Of a DNA stretch of 64,000 bases, positions 40,899 through 53,775 are shown piece after piece. The first letter of the stretch is position 1. Each line of letters opens with the position of its first letter. Below the pieces are notes generated by a model. It did not search any database, was not told where the DNA came from, and saw only the letters and a list, made by a program, of their open reading frames with translations. A program made the position numbers and the translations under genes. Origin of the DNA: Arbacia lixula (taxonomy: Eukaryota > Echinodermata > Echinoidea > Arbacioida > Arbaciidae); NCBI GenBank assembly GCA_963669155.1, contig OZ022587.1, forward strand, positions 18,676,694 to 18,740,693. Reading direction: 5' to 3'.

Positions 40899-41231
40899 CG
40901 GTAATGCACGCACATAAGTCTTATAGAGCACCAGTGTCTCTGGCACGCAAAGGGTAAACAGGTGTCTGTAGGTCTCTCCTGTGATGTCAGCTACAAACAA
41001 CAGCTCAAATTTGGTGCATTCTTTGATGTGTGATCTACCATTGTGTTCTCTGACATAAAGTTCAAGCAAGTCTGATGAGACAGTGACACTTCTTCTGAGT
41101 CTTCTGAGGATGTCTTTGAAGATCTCGATAAACTGGTCCTTAAGACTGTTGGTGAGAACTATATGTCTGGCTTTGTCATAGGCTATTCTCCAGGCATTCT
41201 GCTTTTGATTATTTGGTTCATGATTACGCAT
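40899..41231 (-). other. Unrecognised exon-like open frame, antisense to ABCG 3' region
   Basis: A minus-strand frame from ATG at 41231 encodes MRNHEPNNQKQNAWRIAYDK, then SLKDQFIEIFKDILRRLRRS and LLFVADITGETYRHLFTLCV. Composition is that of a normal soluble helical protein, not low complexity. A good donor (TTACCG|GTGAGA) follows 40899; beyond it the frame enters a MITE. There is an in-frame TAA two codons before the ATG, so this could be a first coding exon, a retrocopy fragment or chance. I do not recognise the family. Confidence 0.35.
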
Positions 41232-41520
41232 TTGTTACAATCTTAATTACATTAAGTACCTGAAGGTCTCACAAAGCACATTATAGCAATATACATGTAC
41301 TTGCACATATTTAACCTTCTCAAAAGCTCTTGATGACCAATACCAAACGATATGTTTGTTAATGCCTCAAAATTAAAGAATGCTTGCTTTTGCACACTTC
41401 CATGATATTGTATTCTATTCTATTCTGACTTTTTAAGCAAATTCTTGCAATCGCCATGATGGCAACCCAAATATGATAGCATTTTCGCAGAATCCTTGCA
41501 TGACTTCACTAGCCTGCACA

Positions 41521-41617
41521 CTTTTTGTATATGAATAGCAGTGCATGCTGTGTTTAACAACACAGTCAATAAGCATGTTGAAAACACAGCATGCACAGCT
41601 ATTCATATAGAAAAAGC
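41521..41617. repeat. Strong hairpin (inverted repeat) in the ABCG 3' region
   Basis: CTTTTTGTATATGAATAGCA and GTGCATGCTGTGTTT are mirrored by AAAACACAGCATGCAC and AGCTATTCATATAGAAAAAG, with a loop of about 24 nt. It may be a MITE remnant or a structured RNA element. Confidence 0.75.
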
Positions 41618-42699
41618 GCCAAAAAAGGGTCCTTCCATGAGGTTGGGGCAAATTTTTCATGCAATGTCCATGTAACAAAAGTATCAACCTTTGAAGTTCA
41701 CCATGAAGATCAATTCAGATGTGGTTAAGTTTTCAGCTGTCAATGAAAATTTGCTCTCTTTTCTCAGTAATAGACGTTAAAATTGGAAATCTGTTATGGA
41801 TTTGAAGCAACAGGCATACAAAAATCTACCACCGTTATATAGACATCATATTGTTTTTACATGGACAATAAATTTTCATATCAAGTCAAATTGCACTATG
41901 ACATTGTCTTTGAGAAATGATACTGGATGGGACCCATTTTTTTTTCTAATACCATTATTGGACTATATTTGCCTGGTTTGAAAAAGATATGGATTTGGAG
42001 TTGTGGTATGTCACAGAAATTGCCCCAACCCCGTGGAATCACCAGTTTGTTAATTTGATGTAGCACAGTATTACATATCTCACATTGTCTGATATAAAGA
42101 AGAGGCTTTAAGGTTTTGGTTGTGTGTGCTCTCTTTAGGAAAGGGTATAACTTTTATATCACTTAGTTGAAACAAGGTGCTTCTTCCAGTTTTTATCAAC
42201 CCCTGAATCAATTAAAATAGTGCTGCTTGTGTGTAGTTTGTCCAGTGTCTTTATGCGTGTATGTCACTCTGTATCCATAATGCTGTACTACGGTATGTAT
42301 TGTTATTATGCACCAAAGTGGCTGAAACATACTACTTCTGAGACTTACACATGATGCTATCACATATTTACTTTGAAAAGTATAATAAAAGAAAGAATCC
42401 TGCACATCGTATCTCTGACTCAACTCTTGTTTGAGCTATTACAAATATTTGGACTAGTAATACCCACCAAAATCTATGGAGCTGATTTTTTGTTGCAGAG
42501 GAAGACTTGAATTTAATTAAATGAATGAAATCAGCTGTCTCTCATGTTTTTTTAAGCCCTTGAAATTACCCCTGCCCCCAGATAGGCAGACTCCAAATAG
42601 TCCATCCTGATCAATAACTTTATTTATCTGTACTCTTTCAAAATACCATCATATCACATAACTCTAGTAATTGGTATACTGTAAATAACCTGGCCTAAT

Positions 42700-43160
42700 G
42701 ATGCTTGAATGGATATCTTTATGTTTCTATACTTTTTCAAAATACAATCAAATTTCTGGTTAATTTTTTTCCAGTGACGTTGGTGCAGCTGTTGGAAAGA
42801 GAAATTAATACAAAGTATGCAATTCCACAGCAGTGTTCAAAGTGGTAGTACTTTAATATGCAACTCATGTTAGATCATAATTTTGTTACCTTTTAGGTTC
42901 GAGAGTTTGTGCTCTGTTGCAAGAGAAGATTTTAATTGATATGAATACAATTATCATATATCTCTATGGTGTTTTAAACCCTTAAAGCATTGTTTTTATT
43001 TTCTGTATTATTTCGAAATACCATTACATTTCTGGTTAATGTTTTGTTCAGTGAGGTTGGTATGGCTGTTCTGAGAAATGCTATACATGTATTGACAAAT
43101 TCCACTGGGTTTGAAATGGTTATCCGTTTATATGCAACTCCTGTTGGATTGAAATGTTGC
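42700..43160 (+). repeat. Diverged direct repeat, about 290-300 bp period
   Basis: The series TTTCTGGTTAATTTTTTTCC, AGTGACGTTGGTGCAGCTGTT and TATGCAACTCATGTT recurs about 290 bp later as TTTCTGGTTAATGTTTTGTT, AGTGAGGTTGGTATGGCTGTT and TATGCAACTCCTGTT. Non-coding. Confidence 0.6.
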
Positions 43161-44188
43161 TAGCTTGTAAGCAACTACGCATACAATGTTGTAGCAGGGT
43201 ACTTTTTCATTCAAGTCTACTTAGTCCACGAATGTTGATGTGTTTTACATTTATATCTCTGTTTTCTAAACCTATTTGAGTCCAAATTTTCTGATGTTGA
43301 TTGTTTGTAGATGTTACACGAAAGTGCATGATCTCATTTTAGCATGATTGAAGTTAGCCTAGTTTCTAGGCTAAAGTGAAGTCAGCTTAAAGTTGGTTAA
43401 AGTCTAAGAATATTCCTCTACTTATGCTCAACTAAATGCCAGAATGGAGGCGACTTTGACTGCAAGCTTCTGTTATATTAGCTCACATTTACCTAATACT
43501 TGGTGATCAAGAGTGACTTTCTGTACCTGTTCTTTTGGATACTGCCTCTGGCTTAGAGTATCAAGATGTAGTCTATGCTGATTATAAGTCCAAGCATATC
43601 ACATCAAAGAGATGGGGGTACTCTATGACAGTAATATGTCTGTACATTTCTTTGTTGGTCTTGTAAGCGACTGTAGAATTACAGTATTCATTCCATTATT
43701 TATGTTAAACCCTTGTGTCCGCGCCAACCATGTGTGAAAATATATATATGTAGAGTTCTATCTCCAGGATATTTATTATGTGTATGTGTGTGTTTGCCAT
43801 GGCAATGTGAAGCTACATGTAGTATGCTTCAGTCATATTTTGTCCTTCTCAGAACTTCCCCGTTTATCGTAGTGACTTTTGGTCATATATATTTTGTGTT
43901 GAGAGCAGGTCTCTTGTTTTTAAAGGACCAGTATTTTGTTTGTTTTTCTTGTGTATATTATACTAAGTATTGCATGCAGAAAATTAAGGAGTTATGTTGT
44001 TAAGAAAGAGAAGTGAATGGTCTTTATGTCGACAGAAATGAGCTTTATTTTATTAGGAAATGGTAGCTTTATAGTACAGTGTACTATGATATTTCTCGAT
44101 ATGACTGCACCAAATTCCAACTATTGCATTCTAATGAGAAGGATAATACAATGTATGTAGTAATTGACTGTTATACAAGGTAATAATG

Positions 44189-44429
44189 TACACTACAGTT
44201 CAAAGGAATTAGAATAGGGAAAGGGAAAGGGAAAGGGAAGAAAAGGAAGGGGCCTCAGTTTTAAACCGCGTTATATTTTGTCCAGTTACGCATGAAACAC
44301 AATGTTATGTAGGCTAAAGCATCGTGTTTCATGCTGAACTGGACAAAACATACCGTGGTTTAAAACTGTGGCTCTTTCCCTTTCATCCCTTTCCCTTTCC
44401 CTCTGCCAATTCCTTTGAGCTGCAGTGTA
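44189..44429. mobile_element. Palindromic MITE, family 2 copy 3
   Basis: TACACTACAGTTCAAAGGAA to TTCCTTTGAGCTGCAGTGTA, with the internal GGGAAAGG repeats and the inverted CATGAAACACAATG / CATCGTGTTTCATGCTGAAC arms. Confidence 0.88.
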
Positions 44430-47400
44430 TGCAAGTTTACTCAACTACATCAAAACACTAATGTTAGGCTGAATCTTTTGGTAATTCTTGTGTGTATTGT
44501 TTTGCTGTACTTGCATGGTTGTAAGTGGTATGCAGAACAGTTAAATCCAAAACAAATTCAGACAGAAAAATAAATGTTTTGAATGCCTCCATCAAAATAT
44601 GAATTGTACATGAAATCACACTATTTGTTTTTACTATTCATAATTTCTTGCACAATTATTGCCACTTTGAAATCAGATCAGGAGTTTGAGTTGAATTGAA
44701 CCCTGCTAAGAAGCATCGTTTAACGGTAGCAACAAAGTCAAAACAGTATTTGGCCATGTAGAACGCAGCTTGAAACAAACCTTATGCAGAGAGTGGCATC
44801 CTTAACTTGGGATAGAACTAAATGATTGAAAATGAGTTATTATACCTATAATCAAGATTTTGTTAATCATCAATCGTATATAATTTGTGTATAGTAAATC
44901 ATATTTTTACCTAAATATCAATTGTTTCCAAATAATGAATCCATTATTATTCAGCTTGGAGTATGCACTAATGAAAATGTGTTGCATTATGCTGCTGCAC
45001 ATTTGTTTTGTATGAAGCATATTACAATGTTTCTAAGAACATTTCTGAATCAAAGACACAATTTAACAAAAATATATATGTCATATTTCATTATAAAGAA
45101 ATAGACCCAACATTTTAAACATAACTACCTTTTCAACTTACAAATGTTTTGTTTGAAACTGTAAAATATCAAATACCCATGACACATCAAAAGAAATGTT
45201 CTATTAATGCATAATATTGCACTGAGGATATATTCTGAAATTTTCTTTACTTCTAATTATATCCAATGGTATACTAAAACTTCAAAGATCATCAGTTGGG
45301 ATGTGCTTGATGTTTTGTGGCACATCTGTACATATGATATGCTCTGATGAATTGTGAATTGTAAGTGCAAAATTGATTTTATTTTGAAATTTAGTACACA
45401 AATATCTTGCCTAGTTATCTCAAAATAGGTTCATCATTATACTCGTACAAATGGTCTTCAGAGTTTATGTGCAGATATTCCATATACGCTAAGAGAAGTT
45501 TAATATTATATGTTGATGTATGAGTTATCTTGCCTATCTGTTGAATGTGATACATTTAAATTAATGAGAGCATTTGCACACTATAGCACTCCTCGTAACC
45601 CTTCATGTGTCATTGATGTTTTTTTGCACAATTAATACATGCAAATCACATAGGGCATTACTTTGTCAGGAGTACAAAGGGCTGGTTTGAATGTTGAGCT
45701 AATCAGATTGTTTTAAAGATGGCCCATCCCTTTTACAAACTTCCGCAAATTTCATAACACATTTTTAGCACATATCTTTAGGATACCACCTGTGAAATTT
45801 TAAGGTCAGAGGTACTATAACTCCTGTAGAACAAATAAAAATATAACTAGGTTTGACTGAGATTTGACTATTTTCGTGGTACAAAAAAAAAGAAAGCTGG
45901 ATCAATTATCTAAGATTATTTCCCCAAAACTGAATATTGATTTTTGTCAATTCCATGGAAAGGTTATATAGCCACTCCCTCAAATGATGACAAAGTCAGG
46001 GAACTTTCGGAATAAGGTCTGCAAAGGGGACAGGCTACCTCTAAGGGAAGTGATCATTGCTCGAATGCAATGAGTGATGACATTTCTTCTGTTCCAGGAG
46101 CCCTAACCATGTGTGAGATGCCAGCTCTCATCCATTTGTTCTTTTTACCACTTTTAACTTGAAACCGCTCGGTGTAAATTGGAAAAAATTTGCCAAAATT
46201 GCACAGCAATATATTGTAAATTAAATTTTTAAACACTCATAATAGGCCCTGGACACTAAAATGCTATTAAAAACTGTTTTATAATTATAATTTCTATATA
46301 ATGTATTGATGTTTTAATCTTGACATATTCCAACCAATGAAACATTAAAAACAAATGAATTGCTTGAAAGGAATACTCGTTTGCATAATTAAGGCAGCTG
46401 CAGAAAAGCCAACATCTCCTGGCACATTTATGACACTGATAGTGCATGTGATATGAGTGTCGTGATTTGATATCTCTTTTTTTTTTTCATTTTCGCTTAT
46501 ATTCCCACTCCTCAGTGTGTTACTGACACAGCATTGTGTCATAATCAAATACATTTCCTACAAGCAATCTGCCAAAGAACTTATTTGTTATTGGAAAAAA
46601 AAATCACAACAGAACTATTACAATTTTTCAATGGTTATATTCTAATATTTCTTTCTTTCCGATCCATCTCTTCACATATTTTGTGTCCTTAACTTATAGT
46701 ACGGTTAATCCATTACACATTTGCTTTGTTTAAAGCTCTGTATCATGAACTTCATATTCCAATAAGCAGTATTATAGGTAGTAATGTGAGATTGGGTTGA
46801 TGATTGAAAGAAAAATGATTTTAGATATTAAGGCTTACTCTTATGACTCTAGTCAGCATCTACCTCATTTTACATGTTTGTGCTGTATGTTTTTATCTGT
46901 TTGATTGGCGTTAATGCAAGTCCTATGAGTTTGTGTAGTGAGATGTTTGAAGCCACTTAGTCTTGTTAACGTTTTCAACTCTATAATGAGGATTTGACGA
47001 ACCTTTACAAAATACTGAAGTGTCAGACTGTGTAAGATCTGACATCATGCTGATTTTTAAAGCCAGTTATGAAACAAGTAAGGAACAAGTTCCAGTGAAC
47101 AGAAATATATAGCCCTTTGTGAAGTTCATTCTGTATAGTAGTAAAGTATGTATTAAAATATTTCAAAGAAACATACATTAAATATCACATATATGTCATT
47201 GTTTGATTATAACATTATGTTAAAGCAGAACTTGTGTTTAAGTTTTAAGTTGCTTACATAACTACTCTCTTCATGATGTAGATAGGCATAATGATGTCCA
47301 TGTACAAGCCAATGTATTTACCTTACCACATGATGTTAAGCTAGCTGATATAGATGGAGGATATCATTTTTCATTTTTGTATCTTTCTTCTGAATGAAGC

Positions 47401-48959
47401 TTCTAGGTTGTGATGATTGGTTTTGCATTGGCAGTACATCAAGCAATGGTCATGGTTAATGTATTTGATATATACATGTACATTGATATCTCGTCTTTAC
47501 ATCAATTGGAATCATATTTTCCCCATTGCATAAGTTGTGTTCGTGGTTGCACCAATTTACATTTACTCATAGTGCACAAAAAGCTGTAATTTCTATGATA
47601 ACATGTTATGGGGGTATGCTGTGATGTTCAATCACTGCTCATTTCTTATTTTGTCTTGTTGAGAAAATTTGATTTTTATTTGAGCTCTCTGAGTTATAAA
47701 TGCCACTTGTCAAATTACAGTGCATGTATGTACATATCATAAGTTCCTAAGAATGAATTATGTCAAATGTGTGCTAGCTATCAAACAGACTTCAACAATT
47801 TTTCAGTCATTCTTTGTTACTATCGTCCTTTTCTAGTCTGTGATCTTACAATTGTACCCATTCCAGATTTTAGACATTGTTAAATGTACATAGATACTCT
47901 GTCAATATTGCACGTATATCCCTATGTTTCTTTTTATAGAATGCATGTATTACCACTGTAATTATTCTATTTAGTGCAAGATTGTAGATATCATTTTAAG
48001 AAAGAAATCACTATGAACTATTTTTGCATTGAAATTACAATATAAGAGTAATTATCTTAAATGGTAATGAATGGAATGTCAATGTCTCAGTAGGCACATC
48101 TAAGAAGTATTTTTAGCCATTTAAATGCAGATCAGAAACTTGTTCCATATTAATTTCCATTAATTATGCAACACACTGTGCATAATCATAAACATGATAT
48201 TGACATTGCTTTGATGTTAAAATATTTAAAAGTTTGCCAGCAGAAGGTTCTTGATCTAATTGACTGACATTGGATGAAACACGTTTTTGTATCCAAGCTT
48301 CAATATATGTGCGAGAAATGCACAGCACAACGCACTGTATTTCAAGTTCATTCAACAAAATAGGATCGCATTCATAACCCAATAACGAATTTCAGAGGTC
48401 ATGAAAGGGGAGGAGTGATATCTCGGCAAATAAAAAAATCTTCTTGAACACATTCGGGATCATTTACCAAAATACATTTTTCTATTGATATAAGATGCAG
48501 CACATGAAAGAACACAAAATGGATCAATTGCCTTTCATATTCCTAATGACATTTCAATGCACAATGATCATGAAATATTCCATGTGACTTCTTGAAATGG
48601 GTCCAAGCTCGTTTTTGCTCTTCAAATTGGCACAGTTGTTATTCTAAATTATGTTTTTGACGTTTTTTGTACTTTACGATAAAATCTTATTTTTTAAAGA
48701 GAGTGCTGCCAATATAAAAGCCAATAATTATCAGCTCTAAGAGTCGTTGGGATCAATTGAGTGATATATGGAGGTTCATAAATTAATTCAGTAATATATT
48801 TGTGTTAGAAATACAAAATCTACTTTAGAATCTGAAGTGATCATGCCGGATTGAATGATTTATTAATATGTTTGATTATCAATTCACTCTTCACTGACAA
48901 GCTGTTGGTGAAGAAAACATTAAGAATCCCTAAAAAAAAGGTTGGCCCTTTAGCAAAAG
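44430..48959. other. Intergenic AT-rich stretch
   Basis: One family 3 MITE (45712-46044). Otherwise AT-rich sequence with many short open frames lacking any recognisable motif or splice context; I see no gene in it. Confidence 0.55.
45712..46044. mobile_element. MITE, family 3 copy 2 (full length)
   Basis: TTTAAAGATGGCCCATCCCT at one end and CAGGCTACCTCTAA at the other, with the interior AGGTCAGAGGTACTATAACT and TTCGTGGTACAAAAAAAAAG shared, inverted, with 55580-55925. Confidence 0.8.
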
Positions 48960-49315
48960 TCATGAACTCAGCAGGAATCAGCAGTATCTCCTAACAATAA
49001 TGTGTATGAAATCTTACAGTCACAGCCTCACGAACCTGTTCAGGAAAAATGAACAATTATCTATATTCTCGTTTGAAACCTAGTGGCCGTAGTCTACATT
49101 TACAGTCGTATTGCTCCTGTCAGTGCGCGTTGCGCCGCGCACGGCGGGCATGCTCCTATTTAACGCATGCACTTTGGTGCGGACCATAGCGCATCACGAC
49201 CTCCGGTCTCTAGGTTTCGGACGACCAGCTCAAAACCTCAAAATCTAGCGATCACTATGATTTCGCGTAAAGTTAGTTTCCAGTTCTTTTATTGGGAGGG
49301 AAGTTCTGATACAGT
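48960..49315. repeat. Dispersed repeat, sibling of 5885-6410
   Basis: Carries CAGGAATCAGCAGTATC, CCGGTCTCTAGG, CGGACGACCAGC and TTGGGAGGGAAGTTC in the same order as the copy in ABCG intron A-B, but without the internal duplication. It contains a CpG-rich part (GCGCGTTGCGCCGCGCACGG). Confidence 0.65.
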
Positions 49316-49378
49316 ATCATCTTCCATTTTTGTCTCGCCCACCGGAGGTGAAGGCGAGACTAAGGGATCCAAATGGCG

Positions 49379-49438
49379 TCCGTCCGTCGTCCGTCCGTCG
49401 TCCGTCCGTCGTCCGTCCGTCGTCCGTCCGTCGTCCGT
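49379..49438 (+). repeat. CCGTCCGTCGT minisatellite
   Basis: About five tandem copies of GTCCGTCCGTC-type units just inside the left terminal repeat of the composite element. Confidence 0.9.
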
Positions 49439-49446
49439 CACAAATG

Positions 49447-50563
49447 TTAAAGTTTACCTGCAAGACTCTCTTATGATCCATAACTTCACAAGGGTTGCTT
49501 GGATTACAACCTAACTTGGGTCATAGATGCACTGGGGGTACTTTCATGTTATGGTGGCGTTGGAGGTCACAGGATAAGGTCAAAGGTCATTTGAGGTCAT
49601 ACGTTAAAGTTTACCTGCAAGACTCTCTTTTGACAAATAACTTCACATGGGTTGCTTGGATTACAACCTAACTTGGGTCATAGATGCACTGGGGGTACCT
49701 ACATGTTATGGTGCTGTTGGAGGTCACAGGATAAGGTCAAAGGTCATTTGAGGTCATACGTTAAAGTTTACCTGCAAGACTCTCTTTTGACAAATAACTT
49801 CACATAGGTTGCTTGGATTACAACCTAACTTGGGTCATAGATGCACTGGGGGTACCTTCATGTTATGGTACCGTTGGAGGTCACAGGATAAGGTCAAAGG
49901 TCATTTGAGGTCATACGTTAAAGTTTACCTGCAAGACTCTCTTTTGACAAATAACTTCACATCGGTTGCTTGGATTTCAACCTAACTTGGGTCATAGATG
50001 CACTGGGGGTACCTCCATGTTATGGTGGCGTTGGAGGTCACAGGATAAGGTCAAAGGTCATTTGAGGTCATACGTTAAAGTTTACCTGCAAGACTCTCTT
50101 TTGACAAATAACTTCACATGGGTTGCTTGGATTACAACCTAACTTGGGTCATAGATGCACTGGGGGTACCTACATGTTATGGTGCTGTTGGAGGTCACAG
50201 GATAAGGTCAAAGGTCATTTGAGGTCATACGTTAAAGTTTACCTGCAAGACTCTCTTTTGACAAATAACTTCACATAGGTTGCTTGGATTACAACCTAAC
50301 TTGAGTCATAGATGCACTGGGGGTACCTTCATGTTATGGTACCGTTGGAGGTCACAGGATAAGGTCAAAGGTCATTTGAGGTCATACTTTAAAGTTTACT
50401 TGCAAGACTCTCTTATCACACATAACTCATCACATGTTGCTACAATGGCAATCAAACTTGGATGATGGATGCACTGGGGGCACCTGCATGTTATTGTGCT
50501 GTAAGAGGTCACATGATAAGGTCAAAGGTCATTTGAGGTCATACATTAAAGGTTATTTGCAAG
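49447..50563 (+). repeat. 157-bp tandem array, seven full units plus a partial
   Basis: Unit starts (TTAAAGTTTACCTGCAAGAC) fall at 49447, 49604, 49761, 49918, 50075, 50232 and 50389, then the diverged unit at 50546; the spacing is exactly 157 bp throughout. Units share GGTCACAGGATAAGGTCAAA and GGTCATTTGAGGTCATACG. The last unit is cut by the insertion at 50564 and resumes at 51597. The small open frames in it are not coding. Confidence 0.95.
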
Positions 50564-51596
50564 TAAGCCTGAGTCATATCGATTTTTTCAGAAACCGGTG
50601 TTCGATGGCTTTGCGCCGATCGAACATCGATGCATCGATACATGACGTCACCCAGCCACTGCCAAGAGCCAATTTATGAATGAAAATATAGTAAGCATAC
50701 GCAGTGCAATCCTTCCATTTCCCCACATAGTATTCCACCAAAACAAGCGTGCAATTCTCTATCACCTCGTACCAAAATCGACCTAGAATTTCACTTTCCT
50801 TTATTTTATATGAATTATGAAAGGTATTCTCGGAGAATCTATTTTCTCACCAATACTGCACATGTAAGCGAATTTCGATTACTTCTTGTTTTTCCGTCAA
50901 AATCTTACAAATTAGCGTCAATATGGCATCGTATACATGTATGTAGGTTGGAATCTGTAGAGTCTATATTGCAACGGGCAGAAAGTCAATCAGCTTCCGG
51001 GTTGCGATTTTTTTTTCCGTAACCCTAATGCGTCGAAAAATCGCTTCCGGGTTTCGGACAACGTGACCGGATATCGTTATCACTATTTTGGCGACCACGT
51101 GGTTATGACGTGATCTACGCGATGCACCAATCAGTGGTCTCCGAATCGCTGTACGGAGACGCTCTATTAGTCTGTACGTCGGCAGCGTGTATGCAAATGA
51201 GCCTTACGCACGATTGCCACTGTATTTCCGGGTTTTCACAACACACGATGCTATCCGTTGTACAAAGTCTATGGACAATTGTTTGTTGTGGCGTTGCGCT
51301 GTATATAATAGTGAACGAATCAAATCCAAGTAGTAGCTGCTTGATCATCAAGCGACCTGTTCATTCTCTTGATGCGTTACCTGCAAAACTCACAAAAGAG
51401 AGTAGGAACCAAGTAAGCAAATTAAGATTGTGAAAATATGAAGATAAATTGTGTATAACAGGACTATCAAACAAAAGATTTTGTGTTTTCTATTCAATTT
51501 GGTAATTTCATCGATGCATCGAATTCATCAAAACGAAATCGGAGTTCGACTTCTTCGATCGAACACCGGCTTAATAATCGATTCGACTCAGGCCTA
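50564..51596. mobile_element. hAT-like non-autonomous element with 8-bp target duplication
   Basis: Left end TAAGCCTGAGTC and inverted right end TAGGCCTGAGTC; the subterminal AACCGGTGTTCGAT and, inverted, GCCGGTGTTCGATCG also match. It is flanked by TTTGCAAG at 50556-50563 and 51597-51604, and removing one copy restores the array unit (TTTGCAAGACTCT). An 8-bp duplication is characteristic of the hAT superfamily. 1033 bp, no transposase recognised. Confidence 0.88.
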
Positions 51597-51848
51597 TTTG
51601 CAAGACTCTTGGTGAAGGCTTCCTAACTTGTGCACAGAATTGTGTGAGCATGTGTGAGCATTACTGATGTAGATTTAGGCAAACATTACTCATGCACATT
51701 TATGCAAATTTATTCAAAGTCACTATTTTGCACCTGATTTTGATGTTGTCTGTTTAAAGTTGCTTATTTGTTTGTTTCAATTTTCTTTTGCGTAGCAACG
51801 GAGATAGCGATATTTCTGGTTATTTTCGCAAGTGGGCGAGACACAATA

Positions 51849-53775
51849 TTGCTAATGCCTTGTCTGTGTTTCTTACCTAAGGTTATTTTTTATACCTGCA
51901 AATGTGACACCCTGTCTTTGCTTTGTTTATATGTGAATAGAGAGCATTGGTTTAACTTATGAATTCATAAGTGGTTAACAGTCATACGAAGCATAATTAT
52001 AAAGTATTGTAAATTATGTACTGAGAACAATTTATGCGAGTGTGATATAAGAGACACTCAATTTAAGAAAGTATGCCTTAGTATGTGTGAGCGTGTGTCC
52101 GACAGAGTACCATGATGTGACGTCATCAATTTTTACAAACGTGTCGTTAATACATATCACTAGTAGTGTGTGAAAATTATTCAGATTGTTACTCAATGTT
52201 GAATTTATGTGATACATGCCATGTGTCCAATATTTATAACTTGCCCATGATAAATAAATATACTGCATGTACTTGTTCCTTCTGTATTTGCTTAAAAAGA
52301 ATGGCCGGTAAAATAGGATGTACACAGTATAGTAAAGTGTGCGAATTTCCTCTGTAAATATAAAGAAAATGCAAAACCTCTTTGAGAACAGTAAAACATG
52401 TTTAAAATTCAGCTTGCCAGTTTCTGTCTGTATCTGTATCAGAAGTACCGGTCTGGCTTATTTCGTGTGATGGAGTATGCACTATTTTGCTGTTATGCTA
52501 TACTAATGTGTGGTCCGTAATGCAAACGTTATTGAACTATCAATGGTGGTCCGTGCACTCTGCCTTTCAATGAGACCTACACAAATGAAAACAAGAACAA
52601 TTTGTTCAGGTTTATGGAAATAAAACAACTTTACATTGTCCTTGTATCGCTTTTATTCATGATGATAAGTTTATTTGTGCTCATGGCGACTGTCCTTTCC
52701 ATAACATGTACATGTATATAACCGACACCAGTGTAGTATGCTCACTGAGTCTCGTCCAAAGCTCTTTGCATTATGTTGTGTTTTAACTTTATATATGCCA
52801 CAAATGCAATTTCATAAATAATGCACTTTCATTCTGTAGTGCAACATTTGTTTTTCAATGCCCAGATAATGGTATCAATAGACAATTTTCGTTATGTATG
52901 CAATTTTTATTCACGTAGTTCAAACAATACGTTAATGGTAACTCCAAAGCTTGTCCGAGGTTTGTCCGAGTAGCAACAACTAATAGATTCAGAGTGCGTT
53001 CCATCCATTTAAACTGAATCCCGAAATACAGGTGGATTTATCAACACGCCATCAGACAGTTAGAGGGAAAGGTGTGAATACATGACAAAAATGGATTATT
53101 ACCAACAAAGGAATATGCGTACGCACTGCAATGTACACCGTACGCCATTGATGAATATTCATGGTACACTGCACCATACGTCTTTGATGAATATTCACGA
53201 CACACTGTATTGTATACCATGTATACTGTAATGTGTACATTAATGTAGTTAGCATTTCTTTATATTGTACGGTAAAAAATACAATGGTGGGTCCATTTCC
53301 GTCTTGATAGAGTTGGAATTTAAGTGTGTGGATATCACATTTGACGTCCTCTTAATGTCATATTGTACTGTAGGTGTAAGAATGGAAGGTGTAACAACTG
53401 TTACAATTGCAATATAAATTGCTGTTATTAATAAAGGAAATGTTTCAATACGTATGAAGTCAACCACTGATATGTTGTTTCTGTATTTTCATCATTGGTG
53501 TTTAATGTGATGTGGTGGATGAATGGAAGGTTGCGATGACATTTGTATTTTTATTGAAAATGAGAATGAAGATGCCACATTATTTATAAACGATGACTAT
53601 TTAGCTAAATACAACACACATATACAACACAATCATGCGCGCGCATTAATTTTAAATCACATATGAGGACTGGAAAATAGGTTTGAATGGATGCATGTGT
53701 ATCATTGCATTTAAATGTTGACGTTTAAAGTGAATATACTGTACTGGGAAGACAAAAAGCCTTTTTGGAATAATT
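51849..53775. other. Intergenic stretch, no gene seen
   Basis: AT-rich sequence. A short imperfect repeat with TTGATGAATATTCA occurs twice at about 53145-53205. Nothing else recognised. Confidence 0.5.

Larger units (their letters stand above)
40656..44188 (+). other. ABCG 3' flank / probable 3' UTR region
   Basis: Contains a family 1 MITE (40716-40872), an antisense open frame (40899-41231), a strong hairpin (41521-41617) and a weak direct repeat (about 42700-43160). AATAAA motifs occur near 41866 and 42386, but I cannot decide the poly(A) site. No other gene seen. Confidence 0.5.
49325..51848. mobile_element. Composite 2.5 kb TIR element (TTGTCTCGCCCAC ends)
   Basis: The left end TTTTTGTCTCGCCCACCGG and the right end AAGTGGGCGAGACACAA are inverted repeats. 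Inside are a CCGTCCGTCGT microsatellite (about 49379-49438), a 157-bp tandem array (49447-50563, remnant after 51597) and an inserted hAT-like element. No transposase frame is visible, so it is non-autonomous. Confidence 0.75.

Noticed and set aside
49167-50679. Short plus-strand frames in the 157-bp array region
   Set aside because: The frames do not persist from unit to unit (157 is not a multiple of three) and start in terminal repeat or CCGTCC minisatellite sequence.
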